NCBI GenBank assembly: GCA_964344765.1
Contig: CAYFOM010000058.1
Span: 1-20,897, forward strand
Length of the DNA: 20,897 bases
Source of the DNA: JACNIZ01 sp964344765
Lineage (GTDB): Bacteria; Planctomycetota; UBA1135
Direction: 5' to 3'
The translations under genes and the position numbers were made by a program. Under the pieces are notes generated by a model. It was not told the DNA's origin and made no database searches. It saw only the letters and a list, made by a program, of their open reading frames with translations. Shown here in pieces: positions 14,064 to 20,897 of this stretch; the stretch's first letter is position 1; every line of letters begins with the position of its first letter.

Positions 14064-14552
14064 TTAAACTTGCAACGCGGTTTCCAAGATTTGGCGCAGC
14101 TTCTTTGTTTGAGGAAAGGCCAACTTTGCTCCAACCCGTGAAGCCGCCCAAACTCCAATAAGCAACACGGTAAAAATAGCCACCAGGGTGAATGCCCAGG
14201 CTGATTTACCTAGGAATAACTGCACGCTGCCGAGGATCAGCAAGAACATGATTCCGGTGATTAGGCCGAGCGAACAAAACATGACCGCCGTCCAAATTCC
14301 CGGGTTTGGACCGATCAAAACGCGCAGCAAAGTGCCGCCGTCGCGCTCTTCGTAGTTGATTCCCATCGTCGGCGACCAGGTATGGCGCTCTTCCTTAGGA
14401 AGTTTCATATCGACGTGCTTTTGCAGCGGCGCAATTTCGCCGACGCACGGTGAAGCCGGATCCTCGACAAGTTTGGTCAGGCGATCGGTGACTTCGTCGG
14501 TGAAGAGGTCGACTTGGAGGCGGAAGCGGGGACGGAACTGATGGAGACTCAT
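14064..14552 (-). CDS. Hypothetical two-helix membrane protein
   Basis: The protein has 162 residues from the ATG at 14552; an in-frame ATG at 14576 would add eight, and neither has a clear ribosome site. An N-terminal soluble part of about 85 residues with many charged and aromatic residues (RFRLQVDLFTDEVTDRLTKL, HTWSPTMGINYEERDGGTLLRVLIGPNPGIW) is followed by two membrane helices at about 86-108 and 117-140 and a short basic tail. I do not recognise a named family. The 'GINYEERDGGTLLRVLIGP' stretch before the helices looks like a beta-hairpin leading into the membrane. The gene lies upstream of and co-directional with the cbb3 operon, 186 bp away, and is divergent from the sigma factor gene. 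Its function is unknown; a link to the oxidase is possible only by position. Confidence 0.7.
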   Translation of the reverse strand: MSLHQFRPRFRLQVDLFTDEVTDRLTKLVEDPASPCVGEIAPLQKHVDMKLPKEERHTWSPTMGINYEERDGGTLLRVLIGPNPGIWTAVMFCSLGLITGIMFLLILGSVQLFLGKSAWAFTLVAIFTVLLIGVWAASRVGAKLAFPQTKKLRQILETALQV

Positions 14553-14627
14553 AAGGGGAGTGCGGCTTTCCAGCATAGCGAGTCGCCGCGCGGCTTTGGG
14601 GAGCGGCCTAACTGGTAGCCTGGGTGC

Positions 14628-15353
14628 ATGCCCGGGCCGTCAATTGAACCGGCTGAAGTGGCGGCGGCGGCGATTGATTTTGCTGCCCAGCGCCTGGGGC
14701 CAAGTTGCGCCCGCTTGATGCAGCAGCCGGCGATGCAGGCGTTGGTGGTTGCTAAGGTGCGCGCCGCCGGTGCGAATGAGGCGGGCGCACCCTCCCCCAC
14801 AGATGCAGTGTTGGCTGTGATCCATTCGCGTTTGGATCAAGAAGCCGAATTGGCCGACGAATTCCTGAGCTTCTTCCTCACTGATTTCAATCGCTTAGGC
14901 CACGGCGCACTCGGCCCCGGCTTGCGTCGCTTTTTGGATAGCGGCGATCTGGTGCAATCGGTGCTCGGTGATTTGTGGCCGGAGTTGGCGGCGCTGAAGT
15001 TTGAATCGCGCGATTCCTTCTTGGCGTTGCTCGCCGCGCGCTTGCGTTGGAAGGCGGCCGACGGCGCACGTCATCTGCGTGCCGGCAAACGTCGCGAAGA
15101 TTTGCGCAGCGATGCCGACGCCAACCGCATCGCCGATGAAACTCCAGGACCTTGCACCGAATTGGTTGCAGCCGAGCAGTGGCAGCAAACGGCGTTGGCG
15201 CTTTCGCGGCTGCCTCAGCGCGATCGTGATTTGGTGCGCGCGCATTTACGTGGCTTGAGCTGGGCCGAGGTGGGGTCGGCGTTTGAGATGAAACCGGAAT
15301 CGGCGCGCAAAGCGGTGCAACGTGCGTTGACCAAATTGCGGAGTGGGCAATGA
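14628..15353 (+). CDS. ECF-type RNA polymerase sigma factor, kinase-associated
   Basis: The protein has 241 residues. An N-terminal extension of about 85 residues precedes sigma region 2 (about 88-155, FLDSGDLVQSVLGDLWPEL then SFLALLAARLRWKAADGARH). Region 4 (about 192-238, LPQRDRDLVRAHLRGLSWAEVGSAF) has a helix-turn-helix ending in ESARKAVQRALTKL, the -35-recognition domain. It therefore fits a two-domain ECF sigma factor of the planctomycetal kind. The acidic residue that usually follows DLVQ in region 2.2 is replaced by Ser111. The stop overlaps the start of the Ser/Thr kinase gene (ATGA), and no anti-sigma factor is adjacent, so the kinase is the likely controller. No Shine-Dalgarno is visible at the ATG, so the exact start is uncertain. 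Only 75 bp separate it from the divergent membrane protein gene. Confidence 0.88.
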   Translation: MPGPSIEPAEVAAAAIDFAAQRLGPSCARLMQQPAMQALVVAKVRAAGANEAGAPSPTDAVLAVIHSRLDQEAELADEFLSFFLTDFNRLGHGALGPGLRRFLDSGDLVQSVLGDLWPELAALKFESRDSFLALLAARLRWKAADGARHLRAGKRREDLRSDADANRIADETPGPCTELVAAEQWQQTALALSRLPQRDRDLVRAHLRGLSWAEVGSAFEMKPESARKAVQRALTKLRSGQ

Positions 15354-17659
15354 GCACGCAACGCGCACAGCAGTTATTTGAAGATTGGATCGAGGCGCTG
15401 CAGAAGGTGCCGGATTTGAAGCCCGAGTCCATCGTTGACGGAGAATCGTTTGAGGTGCGTGAGTTATTCATGCAAATCGTCGACGACTACCGCGCGTTGC
15501 AACAAGGTCGTCCGTCGTCGCATGCGATTCCGGGCATTGCCAGTAGCCATCCCACGTTGGACGGCTATCGATTGGTGCGTGAAATCGGTCGCGGCGGCAT
15601 GGGCGTGGTTTGGCGAGCGGTGGATGAATCGTCGTCGGAGGACAGTGCGGAGGCGCGTCCTGCCGAGGTTGCGATCAAGGTGCTGCATCCGTTTTTGGGG
15701 ATTTCGGAAACGTCGTGGCAGCGCTTTAGGCGCGAGGCTGAGTTGGCGCAGCGGCTGGATCATCCGGCGATTGTCAAAGTGCACGACGTCGGCGAGGCGG
15801 ATGGTAGTCCGTACTTGGTTCAGGAGTTGGTTGCCGATGGCCGCACCTTGGCCGATCGCATTCGCGAGGAAGATGCCGACGAAGCGTTGCCGTCGGGTCA
15901 CTTTCAATTGTTGGCGCAAATGTTCGCGGACATCGCCGACGCGCTGCAGTACGCGCACGAGCAAGGCGTGATGCACCGCGATGTGAAGCCCGGCAACATC
16001 TTGCTGGACGGCGACCGTGCTTGCTTAGCTGATTTTGGTTTGGCGTTTGCCGGTGATCTGCCCGCGCTTTCGCGGACCGGGGAAGTCTTGGGCACGCCGG
16101 CGTACATGAGCCCCGAACAACTCGACGGCACAGTCCGCAAAGAAGGTGCGGTCGGCACCGACATTTGGTCGTTGGGCGCAACCTTGTATGAAGCGCTGAC
16201 CTTGCAACGCGCCTTCCCTGGCGACACGCGCGAGCAGATTGTGCAAAACATCAAACTGCATGAACCGGTGGCGCCGCGTTTGCATCGTTCGCGAGTGCCG
16301 CGTGAACTTGCGTTGATCAGTTTGAAAGCACTGCGCAAGAATCCGGCCAAGCGCTATGCGTCGATGGCGGAGTTCAGCGCTGATCTGAAACGGTTTTTAC
16401 AAGGTCGCAGCGTGCAAGCGCGTCCGGTAGGAGGATTGTCACGAACAAGATTGTGGATGCGGCGTCATCCGGCGGCGTCGGCTGGCTTGGTGGTTGCTGC
16501 TGTTGCGATGGTGATGCTCGCAGGATTGGCAATCTACGCGCAGACGGGATGGAGTCGTGCGGAGGACGAAGCGGCGTTGGCGTTGCAACGGCAGCAAACT
16601 GCGGAACGCATTGAGGACTTTTTTGCGGGCTTGTTCTCGCGTATGGGGCCAAGCGGCGAGGCGAACTTGCAGACTCCGGCGCTGGAGTTGTTGGAGATGG
16701 CGGAGCAGGAATTGGAAGAAGTCGAAGCTGCGCTTGATTCTGCGGATTCGACTGACGGCAGGGCCTCCTCCAGCGCCGCTTTCGATCATGAATTGGCAAA
16801 CGAACCTGCGGTGCGTGCAGGCTTATGGATGGCACTTGGCTCGTTGCACGCCGGATTGGGCCATAACGAACGCGCAGAGGAATTGCTGACTCGTGCGTTG
16901 GCGATGCATGAAGAGCACATCGGTCCGATGGATCAGCGCACGTTGAAAGCGCACAACCAACTTGCGCAGTTGTTCGTTGGTCGCGCCAAGTTTGCCGAGG
17001 CGGAAAAGCATTACTTGGCGGCGCAACGAGGTCATGATGAGTTGTATGGTGCTGAGTCACCGAAGGCTTTGGAGAATCAAGGCAACTTGGCATTTTTGTA
17101 TTGGCGTCAAAAACGCTTGGAGGAGGCGGAGCCTTTATTGCGCAACTCTCTGCGCGGCACTCTGGCGGAATGGGGTGATGATCATTTCCACACCTGGTCC
17201 GCCCGCTCAAACCTTGCCGCGCTATTAGTCGCCAACGGCAAACCCGCCGAAGCCGAACCGATGTTGCGAGCAGTTGTTGCCCGCCGCCAAGCCAGCGAAG
17301 GCGAACATAGCCCGGCGACGATTTCCGCTAGGTCGTTATTGGCTGCAGCGGTGAAGGATCAAGACAAGATCGCCGAAGCCGAAACCATGTACCGCAAAAT
17401 CCTCGATTCCTGCGCGCAAACCTACGCAGCCGACCACCCCACTCCGGCCGGCGCCAAACACAACCTCGGCGTCCTCCTTGCTGAAACCGACCGCTACCAA
17501 GAAGCCGCCGACTACCTAGAGCAAGCCTGGCGTACCCGAAACGCAAAACTGCGCGAGGGTCATCCCGACACCGCCAAAACGTTGCGCAACCTTAAGTTTG
17601 TTTGGGAAAAACTTGGCGTCGATATTTCGAAGGAAATGGAACGCATTCAGAGCGGTTAA
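15350..17659 (+). CDS. Transmembrane Ser/Thr protein kinase with TPR sensor region
   Basis: The protein has 769 residues. The N-terminal helical segment (1-60) is of the type preceding many planctomycetal kinases. The Hanks-type kinase domain (about 73-350) has the glycine loop GRGGMGVVW (80-88), catalytic Lys110 in VAIK, HRDVKPGN (209-216, Asp211), DFG (228-230) and SPE (254-256). Every catalytic residue is present, so it should be active. A 14-residue acidic insertion (ESSSEDSAEARPAE) lies between the glycine loop and Lys110. One membrane helix (about 377-397) is followed by a coiled segment and about six 42-residue TPR units of the kinesin-light-chain type (485-750), probably periplasmic or extracytoplasmic. 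The gene is translationally coupled to the ECF sigma gene by the ATGA overlap, so the kinase probably phosphorylates the sigma factor or its partner. A probable terminator follows. Confidence 0.95.
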   Translation: MSTQRAQQLFEDWIEALQKVPDLKPESIVDGESFEVRELFMQIVDDYRALQQGRPSSHAIPGIASSHPTLDGYRLVREIGRGGMGVVWRAVDESSSEDSAEARPAEVAIKVLHPFLGISETSWQRFRREAELAQRLDHPAIVKVHDVGEADGSPYLVQELVADGRTLADRIREEDADEALPSGHFQLLAQMFADIADALQYAHEQGVMHRDVKPGNILLDGDRACLADFGLAFAGDLPALSRTGEVLGTPAYMSPEQLDGTVRKEGAVGTDIWSLGATLYEALTLQRAFPGDTREQIVQNIKLHEPVAPRLHRSRVPRELALISLKALRKNPAKRYASMAEFSADLKRFLQGRSVQARPVGGLSRTRLWMRRHPAASAGLVVAAVAMVMLAGLAIYAQTGWSRAEDEAALALQRQQTAERIEDFFAGLFSRMGPSGEANLQTPALELLEMAEQELEEVEAALDSADSTDGRASSSAAFDHELANEPAVRAGLWMALGSLHAGLGHNERAEELLTRALAMHEEHIGPMDQRTLKAHNQLAQLFVGRAKFAEAEKHYLAAQRGHDELYGAESPKALENQGNLAFLYWRQKRLEEAEPLLRNSLRGTLAEWGDDHFHTWSARSNLAALLVANGKPAEAEPMLRAVVARRQASEGEHSPATISARSLLAAAVKDQDKIAEAETMYRKILDSCAQTYAADHPTPAGAKHNLGVLLAETDRYQEAADYLEQAWRTRNAKLREGHPDTAKTLRNLKFVWEKLGVDISKEMERIQSG

Positions 17660-17705
17660 TCGCGTTCCTCAACCCGACCCTCACCTGACCCTAACTGGTC
17701 TATCT

Positions 17706-17736
17706 CCGCCTCCCACTCACAGTCGGCGGGCTTTTT
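17706..17736 (+). terminator. Probable intrinsic terminator after the kinase gene
   Basis: CCGCC (17706-17710) pairs with GGCGG (17725-17729) across a 14-nt loop and is followed by GCTTTTT. It is 46 nt after the kinase stop, in the 121-bp convergent gap. The stem is short and the loop large. A second small hairpin, TTCAAA/TTTGAA (17735-17751), adjoins it and is A/T-rich. Confidence 0.5.
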
Positions 17737-17780
17737 CAAATTCCTTTTGAAGGCTCGAACTTTGCTCATTAACCATTCCA

Positions 17781-18593
17781 TCACTTTACCAAAACAACAT
17801 TATCCGAATGAGTGACTATAAAACTCCTACTCTCCCAGGGCTGCTGCATTGCTTGTGGGACATCCGGCTCGAAGCGACGGTAGCGGAATACTGATTCACC
17901 AACAGGTAAACGCACGGGAAGTTGAAATGGTGGCAGGTTCAGATCGAGAATACCGCCGCAGTCCCACAGGATTCCCCGGCTCCAAATTTCAAATTCATGG
18001 TTCGAAAAGATCGCCGTGGGAAAGGAAATGCTTAGTTCAACGTCAACTTGTTGGTCGGCAGGAATACCGGAGTGGAAGCGTGCGTCTTGAATGGCTGTCC
18101 GACCCCGATCACTTCGCGCGTATCTCTGCAAGCTAGAACCGGAATCGATGTTATGCAAATAGAATGCACCTGGCTTCCCATTCCTATAAAGAGTAGTTTC
18201 GAGAAGGCCGTCTATCTTCCACTGGTTTCGCCCAGCAAGCCCCCAGCATGCATCCTCGTCAAGCAAGTATTCCCTTATTTCACCCACCGGCTGCCCATTT
18301 GGGTAGGCGAACTCACCTTCGGAGTACCATAACTCCCCCATATCAAACTCGAATTCAGTGAGTTGCCCAATCGAGTTGACCTTACCCAGGAAGCGCAACT
18401 CTTCCTGCAAGTTGTTCATTCCCGCACCTATTAGCTGATCATCGCGAACCTCCCATTCACGAATTGCCCCCAATTGAATCTCAATCGGCAACAAGAAGGT
18501 CAACGCCGATGGCAGCGGGTCTGGCCCAGGGCTGCATGACAAGCCAGGCAGCTGAGATGCCACAACAAGAATGAGACACAGGAATGTTCGCAT
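17781..18593 (-). CDS. Hypothetical exported protein (possible lipoprotein)
   Basis: The protein has 270 residues. It begins with a hydrophobic segment MRTFLCLILVVASQLPGLSC, a Sec-type signal; Cys20 followed by Ser-Pro-Gly-Pro could be a lipidation site, but the preceding GLS is not a canonical lipobox. The rest is beta-rich with repeated short turns (YPNGQPVGEIREYL, YRNGKPGAFYLHN) resembling MORN-like strands, though no domain is clearly recognised. It starts 12 nt after the stop of the large Ig-like protein gene, without a Shine-Dalgarno sequence, so the two are probably cotranscribed and coupled. Codon choice is less GC-rich than in the neighbouring kinase. The role is unknown; cell-surface location is inferred. 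Confidence 0.75.
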   Translation of the reverse strand: MRTFLCLILVVASQLPGLSCSPGPDPLPSALTFLLPIEIQLGAIREWEVRDDQLIGAGMNNLQEELRFLGKVNSIGQLTEFEFDMGELWYSEGEFAYPNGQPVGEIREYLLDEDACWGLAGRNQWKIDGLLETTLYRNGKPGAFYLHNIDSGSSLQRYARSDRGRTAIQDARFHSGIPADQQVDVELSISFPTAIFSNHEFEIWSRGILWDCGGILDLNLPPFQLPVRLPVGESVFRYRRFEPDVPQAMQQPWESRSFIVTHSDNVVLVK

Positions 18594-18605
18594 TGGATTT
18601 GCGAC

Positions 18606-20822
18606 TTAACCGTCCGCAGGTGGAGTTAACTCAACAGTTTGGCTCTTGCTTTCACCGACCTCAAAGTAAGTCAATGGACCGACGGAATCCTCGGTTACAA
18701 CACGTGCAGAATATTCCCCCGGGGCAAGAAGTACGCGCTCGTTTCCTTCAAACTCTCCCATTTTGGACAGCGAAGATCGATTTCGGTAATCGGCGGGGAA
18801 TTCGCCGCGCACGTTTAGGCCATGCTGTTGATCAAATATTTGCAGCATTGCCGGACCCTGATTTAGGCCCACACATGAAAAGTGAATGTTCACACCAACG
18901 GGCAAACGCACCGTCCGCTTGGAAGCATCAGACAATGGACCAGGCACTCGCACCGTTTTTTGTCCATAGGTCGGATGGCGCAAAACCAACGTGACGCCTT
19001 CGGGTGGAAGCTTGGACAAATATAGGCGTCCGCTTCTTCCGGTGACATCTTCCGGGCTCAGATCAATTGGGTCGCCGTGCAAGGAATAAATCAATGTCGA
19101 CGCGTTTTGGATTGGCCGATCCCGTTCATCGAGGACCTCCAGCATCAACCGTCCACCCGCTTCCAACTGAACGCGAATGATTTCACCGCTCTTCAATGCA
19201 CTGGCCGGAACTCGCACGTTTTTGACGCCGGAACCCACTTGCCCGAAGTTATGGAGCCTCGTAGAGCCAAGAGTTACGACCAGATCTTTCACCGGCAAAC
19301 CCATATGTTCAATCATCCCATTCCTACTACTTCGCAAGTCAGAGGATTGATTGATCGCGACTAAGCTTCCGTCAACGCCACGAATTTGAAACGGCAGTCC
19401 CCGTCGCGGCGCACCCTCCGGGTCGATGACCTGAATGCGTAGGATTCCGCCTCCGAAATTGAGATTCACGCGCGCTTCTTTGCCACTCTCGACGCGGAAC
19501 GACTTTGTAAGCAATTGGGCGCCTTCCGCTTGCACAAAAGCTTTGTGCACTCCAGGGCTAACCCCCGCAATGGAATACTTCCCATTTTGAATACTGGATG
19601 ACAGCCCGCTGCCATCCATGGTATCGAGGCGAATGACTCCAGCAGAAATGGGCTCGCCACCAACCGTAATCAAACCTGATAATTGAGCCACCGCCTCACT
19701 TGCGCGCATGGTCAATTCATTCAAACCCGGGTTAATATTCAGTTCGTACTTTGGGTAATGCTTCACCGCTTGACCCTTATGGGTATAACCGCGAGTGCGC
19801 TCCTCCATGATGACTTTGTAAAGGCCGGGAGTGAGGCATTGAAATTCAGTGCGACCATTCTTGAGCCCATGCTTATTCCAGCGCAAGCCGTCTTTGGATC
19901 GGACGTGCACAACATAGGGGGTCGCTTCAAGGTTTTGCGTTTCGTCGATAGCGTTCACCGATAGGCTTGCACCACCATCGACCTCGATTCTGGTTTCGTG
20001 CTCGACCCCTTTCTCAACCTCGAAAATATCGCAGTGGATTGTGCCGAACGAATAGCCTTCGAGCAGCCAATGCCAATTTCCGATGGCAACCGATTCGAAG
20101 GAAATCTTGCCGTTTACATCCGAGCGCCCGAACTTATTCCGATAAGTACTTTGGGATTGGTCGTTGGTGAGAAGCGAGACCAATGCTCCTTCAAGTGGTC
20201 GGCCTGATTGAGAGAGATAGAGCGTCGCAATCCCTGCAGGTGGAACTCGAATAACTTCGGCCTCTAGATCCCCTTTTTCCGGCCACGTCAAGTTGAACTC
20301 GCGATACCAATCTCCATTTCGAACTCGAATGCGCAGTTTCGTCGATTTGGCGTCAAAATTAGAGAAGATCAGCGGCTGGTCGTCGACCACCGTTTGCCAA
20401 GCCAGCTCCTCATTTTGAATTCTTCCACGCCCCTCGCCGGAAGGAAAGGTGGCTGTGATGGCCGCCTTGGCACCTATAGCGGGCTCAGAGCTTTGCTCCC
20501 AAAGAACCCTTAAGACCAAAGTGGAATAGACCCCCTGCTGTTCCGGGATTACACTCGCAGGGTCAACCGCAACTCGTTCGGAAATCGGATTTTCAGTGAG
20601 GTTCTCTTCAAAGTGTTCCTGCTTTGACTTCGTCTCAGCACCGGACAGCGCCACTTGGTCTAGCTCAATTATTGTCGAACCCTCCACCGGGGTTTTTTCC
20701 AAGCCGGATTCGTCCGAAGGCCAAAAGATGGTCGAAACTGTTGCAACAAAGGCGACTCCCAGAAGTACCAGCCAAATGCGACTGTAAATCGATTTCCCCT
20801 CGGCTGAACGTACTTTATGCAT
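18606..20822 (-). CDS. Membrane-anchored protein with repeated carboxypeptidase-regulatory-like (Ig-fold) modules
   Basis: The protein has 738 residues from the ATG at 20822, preceded by AAGG about 9 nt upstream; a TTG two codons earlier is less likely. A basic N-terminus and one hydrophobic helix (about 13-34) with no clear cleavage site suggest an N-terminal anchor. A low-complexity acidic stretch (35-98) leads to several beta-sandwich modules of the carboxypeptidase-D regulatory or CNA-B kind. Examples are at about 195-270 (SQSGRPLEGALVSLL then SDVNGKISFESVAIG), 375-455 (SGLITVGGEPISAGVIRLD then NGKYSIAGVSPG), 455-545 and 552-640 (VLDERDRPIQNASTLIYS then TGRSGRLYLSKLPP). No enzyme domain is seen. 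Such proteins are usually surface or envelope scaffolds; the ligand is unknown. It heads the two-gene unit with the small exported protein and may follow another gene at the window edge. Confidence 0.85.
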   Translation of the reverse strand: MHKVRSAEGKSIYSRIWLVLLGVAFVATVSTIFWPSDESGLEKTPVEGSTIIELDQVALSGAETKSKQEHFEENLTENPISERVAVDPASVIPEQQGVYSTLVLRVLWEQSSEPAIGAKAAITATFPSGEGRGRIQNEELAWQTVVDDQPLIFSNFDAKSTKLRIRVRNGDWYREFNLTWPEKGDLEAEVIRVPPAGIATLYLSQSGRPLEGALVSLLTNDQSQSTYRNKFGRSDVNGKISFESVAIGNWHWLLEGYSFGTIHCDIFEVEKGVEHETRIEVDGGASLSVNAIDETQNLEATPYVVHVRSKDGLRWNKHGLKNGRTEFQCLTPGLYKVIMEERTRGYTHKGQAVKHYPKYELNINPGLNELTMRASEAVAQLSGLITVGGEPISAGVIRLDTMDGSGLSSSIQNGKYSIAGVSPGVHKAFVQAEGAQLLTKSFRVESGKEARVNLNFGGGILRIQVIDPEGAPRRGLPFQIRGVDGSLVAINQSSDLRSSRNGMIEHMGLPVKDLVVTLGSTRLHNFGQVGSGVKNVRVPASALKSGEIIRVQLEAGGRLMLEVLDERDRPIQNASTLIYSLHGDPIDLSPEDVTGRSGRLYLSKLPPEGVTLVLRHPTYGQKTVRVPGPLSDASKRTVRLPVGVNIHFSCVGLNQGPAMLQIFDQQHGLNVRGEFPADYRNRSSLSKMGEFEGNERVLLAPGEYSARVVTEDSVGPLTYFEVGESKSQTVELTPPADG

Positions 20823-20824
20823 GA

Positions 20825-20897
20825 TCAAGCCTTATCGTTTACCTGATCTGCCTCCCGAAAATCGGGCCACCCAGAGTTGTGCATTTCGGTCAAAATG
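20825..20897 (-). CDS. Possible 3' end of an upstream gene (partial)
   Basis: Two minus-strand frames stay open to the window edge. The one ending with TGA at 20825 encodes about 23 residues (ending FREADQVNDKA) and has the more GC-rich third positions; the other stops at 20832. If real, it would sit 2 nt before the Ig-like protein gene and make a three-gene unit. It is too short to identify and may be chance. Confidence 0.3.
   Translation of the reverse strand, partial: ILTEMHNSGWPDFREADQVNDKA

Noticed and set aside
1..20897. Search by eye for insertion sequences, CRISPR arrays, tRNA and rRNA genes, toxin-antitoxin pairs and phage genes
   Set aside because: No transposase, regularly spaced repeats, cloverleaf or RNA-gene sequence, or phage-like cluster was recognised. 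Nearly all the sequence is covered by the genes listed.

Overview
The window looks like a chromosomal segment of a Planctomycetota bacterium, probably of a marine or uncultured lineage. This rests on four things seen in the sequence. An ECF-type sigma factor is translationally coupled to a Ser/Thr kinase with a C-terminal TPR array. The cbb3 oxidase has fused CcoN and CcoO subunits. Large secreted proteins carry carboxypeptidase-regulatory-like modules. The first protein ends in a C-terminal beta module of a type I remember from planctomycetal secreted proteins. The assignment is inference, because no rRNA or other phylogenetic marker is present.

Left part (1-5068). The 3' end of a secreted beta-propeller-like protein gene (+) converges on a nucleotide-sugar dehydrogenase gene (-) of the WbpA/TviB type. 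A 209-bp divergent promoter region carrying three short palindromes separates that gene from a soluble hybrid histidine kinase gene (+; PAS-GAF-HisKA-HATPase-REC-REC).

Centre (5043-13877, all -). This is a complete cbb3-type cytochrome c oxidase operon of about 8.8 kb, in transcription order ccoNO (fused), ccoQ, ccoP (one haem only), a strong intergenic hairpin, ccoG, ccoH, a TauE/SafE-DsbD-like membrane protein, ccoI (copper P-type ATPase), ccoS. Several genes overlap or abut (ccoNO/ccoQ/ccoP and ccoH/TauE-like/ccoI), which suggests translational coupling. Together they would encode a high-affinity terminal oxidase, its membrane ferredoxin-type assembly factor and the copper delivery system for its CuB centre. 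A perfect FNR-type dyad, TTGAG-N4-CTCAA, lies about 100 bp upstream of ccoNO and fits low-oxygen control. The last gene, ccoS, overlaps the hybrid kinase tail-to-tail by 26 bp.

Right part (14064-20897). A small two-helix membrane protein of unknown function (-) is divergent from the sigma factor/kinase pair (+, ATGA overlap), which is followed by a probable intrinsic terminator. Two convergent genes (-) follow, encoding a membrane-anchored multi-module Ig-like protein and a small exported protein 12 nt downstream of it. A possible end of a further upstream gene lies at the window edge. The flanking secreted-protein genes (1-820 and 17781-20897) appear by eye less GC-rich than the oxidase and signalling genes. 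I saw no insertion sequence, CRISPR array, tRNA or rRNA. The gene content is mostly recognisable. The most unusual parts are the architecture of the oxidase subunits, the RNA hairpin inside the operon and the sigma/kinase pair.
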